From assembly GCA_011088215.1 (NCBI GenBank), contig JAALKD010000005.1, forward strand, positions 1 through 64,000: a stretch of 64,000 nt of DNA, given 5' to 3'. A program made the translations under genes and the position numbers. The stretch comes from Sphingomonadales bacterium (GTDB lineage Bacteria; Pseudomonadota; Alphaproteobacteria; Sphingomonadales; Kordiimonadaceae). This document shows, in pieces, positions 53,930 through 64,000 of the stretch; within the stretch, counting starts at the first letter, position 1; every line of letters starts with the position of its first letter. The notes under the pieces were generated by a model. It worked only from the letters and a program-made list of their open reading frames with translations, was not told the DNA's origin and searched no databases.

Positions 53930-54610
53930 TTACGGATTTTTGCCTTTCAGGGTCGCAAGTCGTTTTTCAACTTCGCTCCGGCGGGCAAGGTCTTTTAGCT
54001 CAGACAATTGAACAGCATCTGATCCGCTGGTGCCGAGCATGTCGGACGCGTGACCTGTCGCCCGGTCAAAGGCTGCTGAAGCACGGTCTATAGACTTATT
54101 GATGTCGTGCTGACTAGAGGGATTGCCCGCTGCATCAATTACCGTATTGTTTGGCATTTCCGCACTGCGGTCGGCAAAGGCTTTTAACTCTGCCTGCATA
54201 TCAGCGCGCTTGCCTTGTAGTGCATCGATATAGCCGCCCAATTCTTTCTCGCGTTCGGCGGTGTCGGCAATTGTTTGTTCCAGCACCGGCACCTGAGCCT
54301 CAAGGTCCATTTGCCGCGAAATCGCGGCCTCCGCCAGGTCGTCGCGCTTTTGGTTAACGGCAATTTCGATTTGAACCGATAATTCTTCATGTTTACTGCT
54401 GTTGTCGGCCAGTTTTTTGGATGCCAGATGGCTTTCCGCTGTGGCTTTTCCCTGTTCTGCCCGGACTTCTTCAATAGCATGTTCAACTTCGCGGATGGCC
54501 TGTTCCATCACCATATCTGGTGACATGTTTTCAACAGCATCAACGGCGGCGTTTACGCTTCCTGAAATCAGGCGGCTAACGCGTGAAGCTATATTTGTCA
54601 TGTGATACAC
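53930..54610 (-). CDS. PspA/IM30 family protein
   Basis: A 226 aa ESCRT-III-like membrane-remodelling protein, nearly all helical coiled coil. The opening SRLISGSVNAAVDAVENMSPDMVMEQAIREVEHAIEEVR has the amphipathic start and the conserved N-terminal block of PspA. It lies 127 nt upstream of the yqiJ-like gene and 41 nt downstream of a small helical protein gene, all on one strand. No PspB, PspC or PspF is nearby, so regulation differs from enterobacteria. Confidence 0.88.
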   Translation of the reverse strand: MYHMTNIASRVSRLISGSVNAAVDAVENMSPDMVMEQAIREVEHAIEEVRAEQGKATAESHLASKKLADNSSKHEELSVQIEIAVNQKRDDLAEAAISRQMDLEAQVPVLEQTIADTAEREKELGGYIDALQGKRADMQAELKAFADRSAEMPNNTVIDAAGNPSSQHDINKSIDRASAAFDRATGHASDMLGTSGSDAVQLSELKDLARRSEVEKRLATLKGKNP

Positions 54611-54651
54611 TCCTCTGTTTTATAATCAATGTGCCAACCCCAGATTGGGTT

Positions 54652-55158
54652 TTATTTTGGGCCGGATTTTATGATTTCCACCAGTTCAACCAGCGGGTCT
54701 GCGATCTTTTCTCTCATCACGTCAGGGTCTAGGCAGGGTGCTTGCTGAGTTACGCATAGCCGGGCCATTTGGTCCAACAGGTCTTTGATGCGACTAGCTG
54801 CATCTGCTTCCAGAGACGTCATGCTTTCCAGGATTGGCGGGTCCCCGTCTACATCTGCGGCTTCCAATTGCGCCAATATACGAGGCAAAGCAACAATCAG
54901 TGCCCTCAGTAATGCAGAGCGACCTCCTTGATTTTGCTCAATTTTATCAAGCGCCTGCTTTAGTGGTGCCAGCGTGTCTTCGGTTTGTTCAACTACGCCT
55001 GCAAATGTTTCGCCGCGCTCCGCAGCGATACGAGCTTCGCGCACCAAGTGGCGCACTTTCTCGCTCATAGTTACAGCGTCCGGCGCTTTCAATGACGCAA
55101 TATACGTCGCGTCATCTTTAGAAAGCCGCACACTAAGCGGAACTGATTTAGCACCCAT
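54652..55158 (-). CDS. Helical protein with possible ribbon-helix-helix N-terminus
   Basis: A 168 aa protein without a recognised family. The first 45 residues (VPLSVRLSKDDATYIASL then SEKVRHLVREAR) have the strand-helix-helix layout of CopG-type DNA-binding proteins. The rest is predicted helical and acidic. It precedes the PspA-like gene and may be its regulator or a coiled-coil partner; this is inference from position. Confidence 0.6.
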   Translation of the reverse strand: MGAKSVPLSVRLSKDDATYIASLKAPDAVTMSEKVRHLVREARIAAERGETFAGVVEQTEDTLAPLKQALDKIEQNQGGRSALLRALIVALPRILAQLEAADVDGDPPILESMTSLEADAASRIKDLLDQMARLCVTQQAPCLDPDVMREKIADPLVELVEIIKSGPK

Positions 55159-55381
55159 GGGCGCACTCCTTAACTTGTCGAAAGATCAGCTTATAAGCGA
55201 TCTGAAGTAACCTATGGTTTATATGTATGCATTTGTATGCAAATTTCAAGAGCAGCAAAATAATTTATTCTTGTCATAGTCAACAAAATCAAAACTGCGG
55301 CCACAGTGTCAAAAACCTGCGTCTTGCATCGACACTGAATGAACAAACAAAATCTAGAAACCAGACAGTGGAGAAAAAGCA

Positions 55382-56041
55382 ATGTCGAAAATATCTATTA
55401 TGGTCGCGGCGTCGATAACCTTGGCTGGACATTCGGTATCGGCAATAGACTATCTGACGCCGTCGTGCGAGGAAGCGTTGGCGCTAAGCGCTTTGCCGGT
55501 GCAGATGCGGGCAGGGTCTTCTGTTTTTGTTCTAAAACCCGAGGGTTTTGTCAAAACGACCGAAGGTACGGGCCCATTTACCTGCATTGTTGAGCGCAAC
55601 CACATAAAATCGTTGATCCCGCAGTGCTTGGATCAAAAAGGCGCAGAAGTGGTTATCCCGGCGATTATCCATAAAACCACTATGGCTTTGTCGGGCGTGC
55701 CTGCGGCCCAAATAAGGGCGGATTTTGATGCACGGGCTGAAAGCGGTGAATTCAAAGCCCCGGATCATATCGGGGTTAATTATATGATGTCGCATTATAA
55801 TTACATATATCTACAAGGACCGGGCCGAGTAATGCGCATACCACCGCATTTGATGCATTATGCACCGAATGTAACTGATGAAGACATCGGCGTTGCCGAG
55901 GACGCGCAGCTTAAAGGCATGCCGCACATCAATGATCAAGGCATTCATGGATATTATATATCTTTCGTTGAGGGGCCGTCTGATTTTAAGGCTGTTCAAC
56001 GTGCTTGTGCTGGCCAAGTGAGTGATTTTCCGCCATCCTGA
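55382..56041 (+). CDS. Exported protein of unknown function
   Basis: A 219 aa protein with a signal peptide (MSKISIMVAASITLAG, cleavage near HSVSA). The mature part has five Cys residues (including PSCEEA, FTCIVER, PQCLD and RACAG) and a His-rich stretch around YMMSHYNYIYL and PPHLMHYAP. I do not recognise a family. It starts a run of four exported or small-molecule-binding proteins on the plus strand up to the cyclase-family gene and may be in operon with the SRPBCC gene 34 nt downstream. Confidence 0.7.
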   Translation: MSKISIMVAASITLAGHSVSAIDYLTPSCEEALALSALPVQMRAGSSVFVLKPEGFVKTTEGTGPFTCIVERNHIKSLIPQCLDQKGAEVVIPAIIHKTTMALSGVPAAQIRADFDARAESGEFKAPDHIGVNYMMSHYNYIYLQGPGRVMRIPPHLMHYAPNVTDEDIGVAEDAQLKGMPHINDQGIHGYYISFVEGPSDFKAVQRACAGQVSDFPPS

Positions 56042-56075
56042 TGCCAGATATCGCTGAACAACGTCGGGGAATGAT

Positions 56076-56585
56076 GTGAAAAATATTTTAGCCATTATAG
56101 CATGCTTGAGTGTAACGACATCGGTGCAGGCCGAAATTATTGAAGCTACAGCGGATCGTTATGTTTTGAAGCACCAGGCCCGTTCCAGCTTATCACCCGC
56201 TGATCTGTGGGCGCGGCTGATAAAGCCAGCAGATTGGTGGCACCCTGACCATACCTATTCAGGCGACGCCGGGAACTTGTCGCTTGAGCCTGCGGCTGGT
56301 GGCTTGTGGCGCGAGGACTGGACAGATGGATCGGTGCTACACGGGCAAGTGCTGAATGCCGTGCCGGGGAAGTTGCTGCGGCTGGATGCGCCCTTTGGGC
56401 CGCTTCAGGAAATGGCTGTTTCCACGGTCTGGACCATTACCCTCAAGCCGGACGGTGATGGCTCTCTTGTCACGTTTGACGAAATTGCTAACGGTACAGC
56501 GGCCAGCAAACTGGATGCGCTTGCCCCTGCAGTGGATTTTGTTAAGAGTGAAGCGATTAGGCTCTTGACCGGCAGCCCGGATTAG
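56076..56585 (+). CDS. SRPBCC-family (START-like) protein with signal peptide
   Basis: A 169 aa protein starting with GTG. A signal peptide (NILAIIACLSVTTSVQA) precedes a START-like lipid/ligand-binding domain (LSPADLWARLIKPADWWHPDHTY, GGLWREDW, LRLDAPFGPLQEM, WTITLKPDGDGSLVTFDE). Members bind hydrophobic ligands or act as cyclases; export to the periplasm is less usual. It follows the unknown exported protein by 34 nt. Confidence 0.8.
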   Translation: MKNILAIIACLSVTTSVQAEIIEATADRYVLKHQARSSLSPADLWARLIKPADWWHPDHTYSGDAGNLSLEPAAGGLWREDWTDGSVLHGQVLNAVPGKLLRLDAPFGPLQEMAVSTVWTITLKPDGDGSLVTFDEIANGTAASKLDALAPAVDFVKSEAIRLLTGSPD

Positions 56586-56677
56586 GGCTGCTCGGGGCAA
56601 ATTCCCACTAAGCATAATCTTCTGGTGTATTTTTCTCCTTATGACTTAAAGTGAGGGAAACCATCAGGGGAACAGTT

Positions 56678-57292
56678 GTGGAGCCGTATTTTTTAGTCAT
56701 TTTTGCCACAGTGCTGGCGTTTACCGGTGTCTCGACCGTGTCGGCCGACCAGGACGAACAGCGGGCTAAGGCAAAAGCCAAAGCAGCCGCCGAACAGTTG
56801 GCCACCATGACCGATGAGCAACGACGTTTGTTGAATACAACGCCGGTAAGTGCGGACCGTTACCCGGCCCCGCCTGCGCCGCATTATGGCCCGATGCGCG
56901 GTTCGATTAGCTTCGTTGATACTGACCCTGGCCCCACGATCGGCGGCACACTCACCATGAAACCGGCAGTGGATGATGGCGGTAAACGCTTGAACGAAGC
57001 CGAGGCTGGCATCACTATGTATATGATCCATTGGGGGCTCGAGGTAGGAAAGCCGGGCGTTGCAGACGATGCGGGCGCTGGTGACCTAGGCGGTGATTGC
57101 ATGGGCTTTCGCGACACCGGCCATGTTGTCATGGCGCCTGCGGGCGACGCGGGTGATATGATGAGTTGGGAAATCCCGCAGGGCACAAAAGTGCCGGAAG
57201 ATGCGGTTTATTTTGTTGGCCACACGCTGTACGGCAAAATCCATAACCTAGGCAAATGCACTCAAACGCCAATCACCAATCTGGTGCAATAG
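56678..57292 (+). CDS. Exported protein of unknown function
   Basis: About 204 aa. The GTG at 56678 is chosen because AGGGGA lies 6 nt before it and it opens a signal peptide (EPYFLVIFATVLAFTG, cleavage near TVSA); an in-frame GTG at 56651 has no such support. The mature part has a charged helix and then a beta-rich domain (GTLTMKPAVDDGG, GITMYMIHWGLEVG, GDCMGFRDTGHVVMA, VGHTLYGKIHNLGKC). I do not recognise a family. It lies 31 nt before the cyclase-family gene. Confidence 0.72.
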   Translation: MEPYFLVIFATVLAFTGVSTVSADQDEQRAKAKAKAAAEQLATMTDEQRRLLNTTPVSADRYPAPPAPHYGPMRGSISFVDTDPGPTIGGTLTMKPAVDDGGKRLNEAEAGITMYMIHWGLEVGKPGVADDAGAGDLGGDCMGFRDTGHVVMAPAGDAGDMMSWEIPQGTKVPEDAVYFVGHTLYGKIHNLGKCTQTPITNLVQ

Positions 57293-57323
57293 ATACGGTA
57301 ACAACTATTAGTAGGAAATAACC

Positions 57324-58265
57324 ATGAAGTGGCTTTTTGGCGTATGTGCTTGTGTTATGGGTCTGTCAGCAGCTTTTGCAGCCGACGACGGTAGGCCGGA
57401 TTGGGGGCCATCTAAATTTGGGCCCGATGATCGCTTGGGCGCGATGAATTATCTGACGCCCGAGAAAACTGCTGCTGCGGCAAAACTGATTACCACTGGC
57501 AAAACTTACGCACTGGGCATGGTAACCGGGCGCACAACACCAGCCTATCCGCCGCGTAAATATGATGTGATTATTTTGCAGTTGGACGACGGTACCGGCA
57601 CACCAGTGGGAGCAAACGGTGCCACGGCCAACGACGATATGGTGGAAACCTTTAACGGTATCGGCAGCCAAATTGATGGCCTCGGCCATTTTGGCAAAAA
57701 CCACTATTACTATAACGGCGTGCATGCGTCGGAGTTTGTTGCCACCGACGGCCTCAAGCAATTTGGTATTGATACTCTGCCGCCGGTCGCCACGCGCGGC
57801 GTATTATTGGACATAACCAAGGCCTATGATGGTGTGCGTGTGCCGGACGGAGTTGCCATCAACAAAGCCGAAATTGATGCTGCCATGAAACGCGCTGGAG
57901 TTATGATTGAACAGGGTGATGTTGTCCTGCTCCATACCGGCAATATGGCCGCAACGGCGGGCGACACTACGCTTGCGCAAACGGTGCCGGGCCTCGGTGT
58001 GGAAGGCGCGCAATATCTGGCCGGTCTGGGCGTGGTGGCTGTAGGCACCGACACATGGGCGCTGGACGTTATTCCGTTTGAAAACGAAGGCAGCTTTTTC
58101 GAAGTGCATCAGATTTTACTGACCCAAAACGGTGTATATTTGCTGGAAAATATGGTCACCGCCGAACTTGCCGCTGACGGCGTGACCGAGTTTTTCTTCA
58201 CCCTAGGTGCGCCGCGCCTTGAAGGTACGGTGCAGGGCATTATTAACCCAGTCGCGATCCGGTAG
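57324..58265 (+). CDS. Cyclase-family (kynurenine formamidase-like) hydrolase, exported
   Basis: A 313 aa protein with an N-terminal signal peptide ending LSAAFAA and a cyclase-fold domain. The metal motif reads SQIDGLGHFG (about residues 113-122), the variant of HxGTHxDxPxH in which the first His-containing block is changed but Asp and the last His are kept. DVVLLHTGNM and VAVGTDTWALDV are further conserved blocks. Family members hydrolyse amides or lactams such as N-formylkynurenine or isatin; the substrate here is unknown. It ends 12 nt before the convergent gyrB stop. Confidence 0.87.
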   Translation: MKWLFGVCACVMGLSAAFAADDGRPDWGPSKFGPDDRLGAMNYLTPEKTAAAAKLITTGKTYALGMVTGRTTPAYPPRKYDVIILQLDDGTGTPVGANGATANDDMVETFNGIGSQIDGLGHFGKNHYYYNGVHASEFVATDGLKQFGIDTLPPVATRGVLLDITKAYDGVRVPDGVAINKAEIDAAMKRAGVMIEQGDVVLLHTGNMAATAGDTTLAQTVPGLGVEGAQYLAGLGVVAVGTDTWALDVIPFENEGSFFEVHQILLTQNGVYLLENMVTAELAADGVTEFFFTLGAPRLEGTVQGIINPVAIR

Positions 58266-58277
58266 AGTTAGGCATTG

Positions 58278-60716
<2,439 letters not shown>

Positions 60717-60738
60717 CTACTTCCTCGTTGATCCAAAC

Positions 60739-61992
60739 TTACACGGCGCACGGCTGGATCACGCCGTCTGCCACTTGAAAAAATTCTGCCTTGCCCATCA
60801 GGTCACTGAAAAGGCTTCTGTCAGTTCCCGTCATCCAGCATTGGCTGCCCAGTGATGCCAGGTCGTCGAATAAGGCGCGCCGCCGGTCACCGTCAAGGTG
60901 AGCGGCGACTTCGTCTAATAACAGTAATGGCGCCTGCCCCTTAAGGGCTATTTGAAGCCGGGCACCTGCCAGAACCAAACCAATCAACAGTGCTTTTTGT
61001 TCGCCTGTTGAACATAGGTCTGCGGGCATTGCTTTAGGTGCGTGAGTGACAATAAAATCGGTTTTATGAACGCCGGTTGATGTGCGGCCGGACCGCGCGT
61101 CTTGCACTCGTTCGCTGGCCAGCTTTTCGCGGTAAGTGGTTTCCACTTCTACTGGCGGTGCGTCGTCGGCGAGCAATCCTTCCAGCCAGCCGTCCAGTGC
61201 AAGTGTTGCTTTGGGAAACGGGCCCGCGGCCGTGGCTTCGATTTGTCCAGCTAGCTGACCGGCAAATTCAAGTCTGGCCACTGCTACTGCCACGCCGTGC
61301 TCCGCCATTCGGGCTTCCAGCGCAGACAACCACGCGGCATCGGCCGCGGCACCTTTTTCGCCCAGCAGCCTGTTCCGGTCACGCATGGTGCGCTCATAGG
61401 CGCTAATCTGCCTGCTATGGTCCGGGTATAGCCCAAGCGTCATGCGGTCCAAAAATTTGCGCCGTGAGGACGGTCCTTCGATAAACAAACGGTCCATTTG
61501 CGGGGTCAACCAGCTAATTGACCATCTGCCGCCCAACGCACTGGTACTGCTGGCGGTTTCACCGTCAATTTTAACGATACGGCGATGCAGGCCCTTGTCT
61601 GAAGAGTCTTTGTCTTCGGGAAAGGCGGTGAGATTAGGGTCCTGACCTGTGCCCACTTTGATTGTTTCGGTTTCGCCGTCAGTCAGAAAGTTAAGTTGCA
61701 TTGCTACCGACCAGTTGCCGCCGTCCTTGCGCCCCACATCTCTGAGTGTTGCGCCGCGCAGCCCGCGTCCGGGAGCGCCGTAGCTGATGGCTTCCAGAAC
61801 GTTGGTTTTGCCCGCGCCGTTGTCGCCGGTTAGCACCACAAAAGGGTGGTCACCGCTTAGTTCAAGCGCGCCGTATGGGTATGATCTAAAATCTGTCATG
61901 ATCAATTTAGCAATGAATATACTTTCAGGGGCTCCACTACCGGTCGCCGCCGGAAGATCATCGGATACATATTGAGCGCTCTTCATCGGCAT
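60739..61992 (-). CDS. recF: DNA replication and repair protein RecF
   Basis: A 417 aa SMC-like ATPase that loads RecA at gaps. Walker A is GDNGAGKTNVLEA (about residues 55-67) and Walker B is LLLLDEVAAHLDGDRR near the C-terminus, after the signature TGEQKALLIGLVLAGA. The N-terminus is about 30 residues longer than usual before the conserved MTDFRSY block, so a later start is possible, but no better ribosome site was seen. Confidence 0.97.
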   Translation of the reverse strand: MPMKSAQYVSDDLPAATGSGAPESIFIAKLIMTDFRSYPYGALELSGDHPFVVLTGDNGAGKTNVLEAISYGAPGRGLRGATLRDVGRKDGGNWSVAMQLNFLTDGETETIKVGTGQDPNLTAFPEDKDSSDKGLHRRIVKIDGETASSTSALGGRWSISWLTPQMDRLFIEGPSSRRKFLDRMTLGLYPDHSRQISAYERTMRDRNRLLGEKGAAADAAWLSALEARMAEHGVAVAVARLEFAGQLAGQIEATAAGPFPKATLALDGWLEGLLADDAPPVEVETTYREKLASERVQDARSGRTSTGVHKTDFIVTHAPKAMPADLCSTGEQKALLIGLVLAGARLQIALKGQAPLLLLDEVAAHLDGDRRRALFDDLASLGSQCWMTGTDRSLFSDLMGKAEFFQVADGVIQPCAV

Positions 61993-62096
61993 TCGATTTC
62001 GCAGTTACATTGACCGGGCACTACACCGCACCCAACGGCTAACCTGCAACGCCGCCACAAATGGCCAAATATGCCGCGAAGGTTAATAATAGCGAC

Positions 62097-63212
62097 CTAA
62101 ACCCGCATCGGCATCAGGACGTATAGCGCCCCTTCGTCCATCAAGTCCCTGAGGACGGTCGGCGCAGAAGGATCAGCCAGATGCACCTGCACCATATCGC
62201 CTTCAATTTGCGCTAGAATATCCATCAGATAACGGCTGTTGAATCCAATTTCCAAATCATCCGATCCGTAAGCCGCGGCAAGTTCCTCGCGCGCAGTGCC
62301 GCTGTCTGGACTGTTTACCGAAAGTTTCAGTGTGTCCGCAGACAGTGATAATTTTACCGAACGGGTTTTGTCTGAACTGATGGTCGAAACGCGGTCAACG
62401 GCCTGAGAAAACAGACGGCAATCCATTTCCAGCAGCTTGTCGTTGCCCACAGGGATCACCCGACTGTAGTCGGGGAAAGTACCATCAATTAGTTTGGATG
62501 TGATCACAGTGCTGTCAAAGCTGAACCGTACTTTGGTGTCGGAAAGGGCAACTACTACGTCGCCTTCATAATCCTCGATCAGCTTGCGCACCTCGGCTAC
62601 AGTTTTGCGGGGCACGATAACACCGGGCATGCCGGCAGCGCCCTCAGGCACACCTTGTTCCACTTGAGCTAGTCTATGGCCGTCCGTCGCAACAGCGCGC
62701 AGTGTCGAGCCGCTTTCACCGCTTGCAACATGCAAATAGATGCCGTTCAGGTAATAGCGCGTTTCCTCAGTGGAAATGGCAAACTTGGCTTTGTCGATCA
62801 GGCGTTTCAATTCTTCACCAGCGACAGCAAATCTGTGGGGCAGGTCGCTTTCGCTCATGGTTGGGAAGTCTTCTTTGTCCAGGCACGCCAGGGTGAAGCG
62901 TGACCGTCCGGCTTTGACCAGCAGCCTGTCACCATCTTCCAGCGTCAGTTCCACTTCTGCGCCGTCAGGTAACTTGCGGGCGATATCGAACAGTGTGTGC
63001 GCTGGCACGGTGGTGGCACCCGGCTGACTAATTGCAGCGGTCGTGCGCTCCACAATCGATATGTCTAAATCGGTGGCTGTCATTGCTACGTCGTCACCGT
63101 CGGCTTCTATCAAAACGTTGGACAGGATAGGAATGGTGTTCCGGCGCTCAACAACTGATTGAACATGCCCCAGGATTTTCAGAAGTGAATTCCGCTCTAT
63201 CGTGAATTTCAT
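62097..63212 (-). CDS. dnaN: DNA polymerase III subunit beta (sliding clamp)
   Basis: A 371 aa clamp with the alphaproteobacterial opening LGHVQSVVERRNTIPILS and the three repeated domains; the C-terminus ends ALYVLMPMRV, the conserved clamp tail. It lies 104 nt upstream of recF. The gap to dnaA is about 310 nt and probably holds its own promoter. Confidence 0.99.
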   Translation of the reverse strand: MKFTIERNSLLKILGHVQSVVERRNTIPILSNVLIEADGDDVAMTATDLDISIVERTTAAISQPGATTVPAHTLFDIARKLPDGAEVELTLEDGDRLLVKAGRSRFTLACLDKEDFPTMSESDLPHRFAVAGEELKRLIDKAKFAISTEETRYYLNGIYLHVASGESGSTLRAVATDGHRLAQVEQGVPEGAAGMPGVIVPRKTVAEVRKLIEDYEGDVVVALSDTKVRFSFDSTVITSKLIDGTFPDYSRVIPVGNDKLLEMDCRLFSQAVDRVSTISSDKTRSVKLSLSADTLKLSVNSPDSGTAREELAAAYGSDDLEIGFNSRYLMDILAQIEGDMVQVHLADPSAPTVLRDLMDEGALYVLMPMRV

Positions 63213-63522
63213 GAATTAAATCTTCTTGTTTGATTTTGCTAAAACCGTTGTGCCCCATGCAGGTTTTCAACACCGCGCAATGCTTTACAGTTCATCCCAA
63301 TATCTCTCCCCAGAGACATGCTGAACACAGCTAAACACGAACCTGCCAACATCCCCCGAAAAGGCCTCAGGAAACAATAGCGTTTTTCAGCCCAAAACCA
63401 AACTAAAAAGCGTGTTTTGGGTGTATTTTTTTCATCGTTGAATCGTATAATTTCTGCCGATTCGCGGCGAACGGCCTTAAGAGTTGAAATCGCGACTGTT
63501 TTCGCTGCCGGAAACGGCGGAA
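63213..63522. other. 310-bp dnaN-dnaA gap
   Basis: There is no gene here. An AT-rich stretch (about 63371-63460) should contain the dnaN promoter. An inverted repeat CCCAAAAC(15 nt)GTTTTGGG lies at 63391-63421, followed on the plus strand by a T-rich tract. I found no good match to TTATCCACA-type DnaA boxes. Confidence 0.5.
63391..63432 (+). repeat. Inverted repeat with T tract between dnaA and dnaN
   Basis: The 8 bp arms CCCAAAAC and GTTTTGGG (63391-63398 and 63414-63421) are followed by TGTATTTTTTT. It looks like a plus-strand terminator, although both flanking genes run on the minus strand. A regulatory role in the dnaN leader is an alternative. Confidence 0.4.
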
Positions 63523-64000
63523 TTACCCCGCCAGCATCCGGGTCAATCGGGTGATGTCTTCACCCAGTTGGCTGTCTGACTTGCACAGATCCTCGATCTT
63601 CCTGACTGCATGCATAACGGTGGTATGGTCCCGACCACCAAAACGACGACCGATCTCGGGCAAGCTTCGGCTTGTCAGCTGTTTTGACAGATGCATCGCC
63701 ACCTGACGCGGGCGGGCAATAACCCTTGCCCGGCGCTGCGACAGCATTTCGGCTAGTCGCAAATTGTAATAATCAGCAACTGTGCGCTGTATTTCATCGA
63801 TGGTAACCTTGCGGTCATTGGCCCGTATTAGGTCCTGCAGGACGTCTCTGGTCATTTCCATAGTGATGGGACGGCCCACTAGGGTAGCGTATGCCAGCAC
63901 CCTGTTCAGGGCGCCTTCAAGCTCGCGTACGTTCGATATGATCCGCTTGGCCAAAAATTCCAGCACCTCGGTCGGCACATCCACGTCGCCTACATTTTCT
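63523..64000 (-). CDS. dnaA: Chromosomal replication initiator DnaA, C-terminal part
   Basis: The frame runs into the right window edge; about 159 residues are visible. They cover the end of the AAA+ lid (VLEFLAKRIISNVRELEGALNRV) and domain IV, with the DNA-binding signature GRDHTTVMHAVRKIE preceded by LPEIGRRFG. DnaA binds the origin and opens the duplex. The N-terminal two-thirds lie outside the window. Confidence 0.98.
   Translation of the reverse strand, partial: ENVGDVDVPTEVLEFLAKRIISNVRELEGALNRVLAYATLVGRPITMEMTRDVLQDLIRANDRKVTIDEIQRTVADYYNLRLAEMLSQRRARVIARPRQVAMHLSKQLTSRSLPEIGRRFGGRDHTTVMHAVRKIEDLCKSDSQLGEDITRLTRMLAG

Noticed and set aside
63391..63432. dnaA terminator
   Set aside because: The T tract follows the hairpin on the plus strand, the wrong side for dnaA on the minus strand, so it is listed only as a repeat.

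Overview
The window reads as a chromosomal segment of an alphaproteobacterium that lives on plant or algal glycans and aromatic compounds. The evidence is the right-hand block, which lies entirely on the minus strand in the order dnaA (cut by the window edge), dnaN, recF, gyrB. Its DnaN and GyrB look alphaproteobacterial, and this gene order is typical of the neighbourhood of the replication origin. A marine order such as Kordiimonadales or a Sphingomonadales/Caulobacterales relative is my guess, made without any database search. I see no rRNA, tRNA, CRISPR array, insertion sequence or prophage.

Region 1 (1-23.1 kb) is a carbohydrate utilisation locus. It holds a membrane-type GMC dehydrogenase with its subunit 3, gluconokinase, a xylose-isomerase-like TIM barrel protein with a Gfo/Idh/MocA oxidoreductase, and an MFS permease with a LacI repressor. 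Next come a large TonB-dependent receptor, a SapC protein, two flavin-dependent tryptophan-halogenase-like proteins and a JmjC-type cupin. It ends with a GPH symporter, a second LacI repressor, a sugar porter and a lipoprotein GH3 glucosidase. Two families of palindromic operators tie it together. TGTAACCGGTTACA-type sites lie before subunit 3/gntK, before the Gfo/Idh and MFS genes, and inside the core promoter of the receptor. TGAAARCGCTTTCA-type sites lie at the GPH/LacI divergent promoter, before the sugar porter, and twice downstream of the receptor's core promoter. The receptor is therefore probably under both repressors.

Region 2 (23.4-31.3 kb) is a MoxR-type operon: DUF4129, DUF4350, MoxR ATPase, DUF58, SpoIIM-like and RDD proteins. 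Its DUF4350 and DUF58 genes each carry an apparent single-base frameshift. Two paralogous membrane proteins follow on the other strand.

Region 3 (31.4-41.8 kb) is an aromatic-catabolism-like locus on the minus strand. It consists of two MarR-controlled operons: iorA-iorB-marR-OYE-type reductase, and marR-acyl-CoA dehydrogenase-RidA-like protein-bifunctional aromatic-acyl-CoA hydroxylase/reductase.

Region 4 (41.9-58.3 kb) is mixed. It contains a secreted beta-propeller/CehA-type metallohydrolase, a ferredoxin-reductase-like flavoprotein, and an AGCS amino-acid symporter that lacks a normal start codon. It also contains an ALDH-TauD-glutamine amidotransferase operon, a flotillin/YqiJ/PspA membrane-stress module, and a group of small exported proteins ending in a cyclase-family hydrolase.

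Region 5 (58.3-64.0 kb) is the gyrB-recF-dnaN-dnaA replication block.
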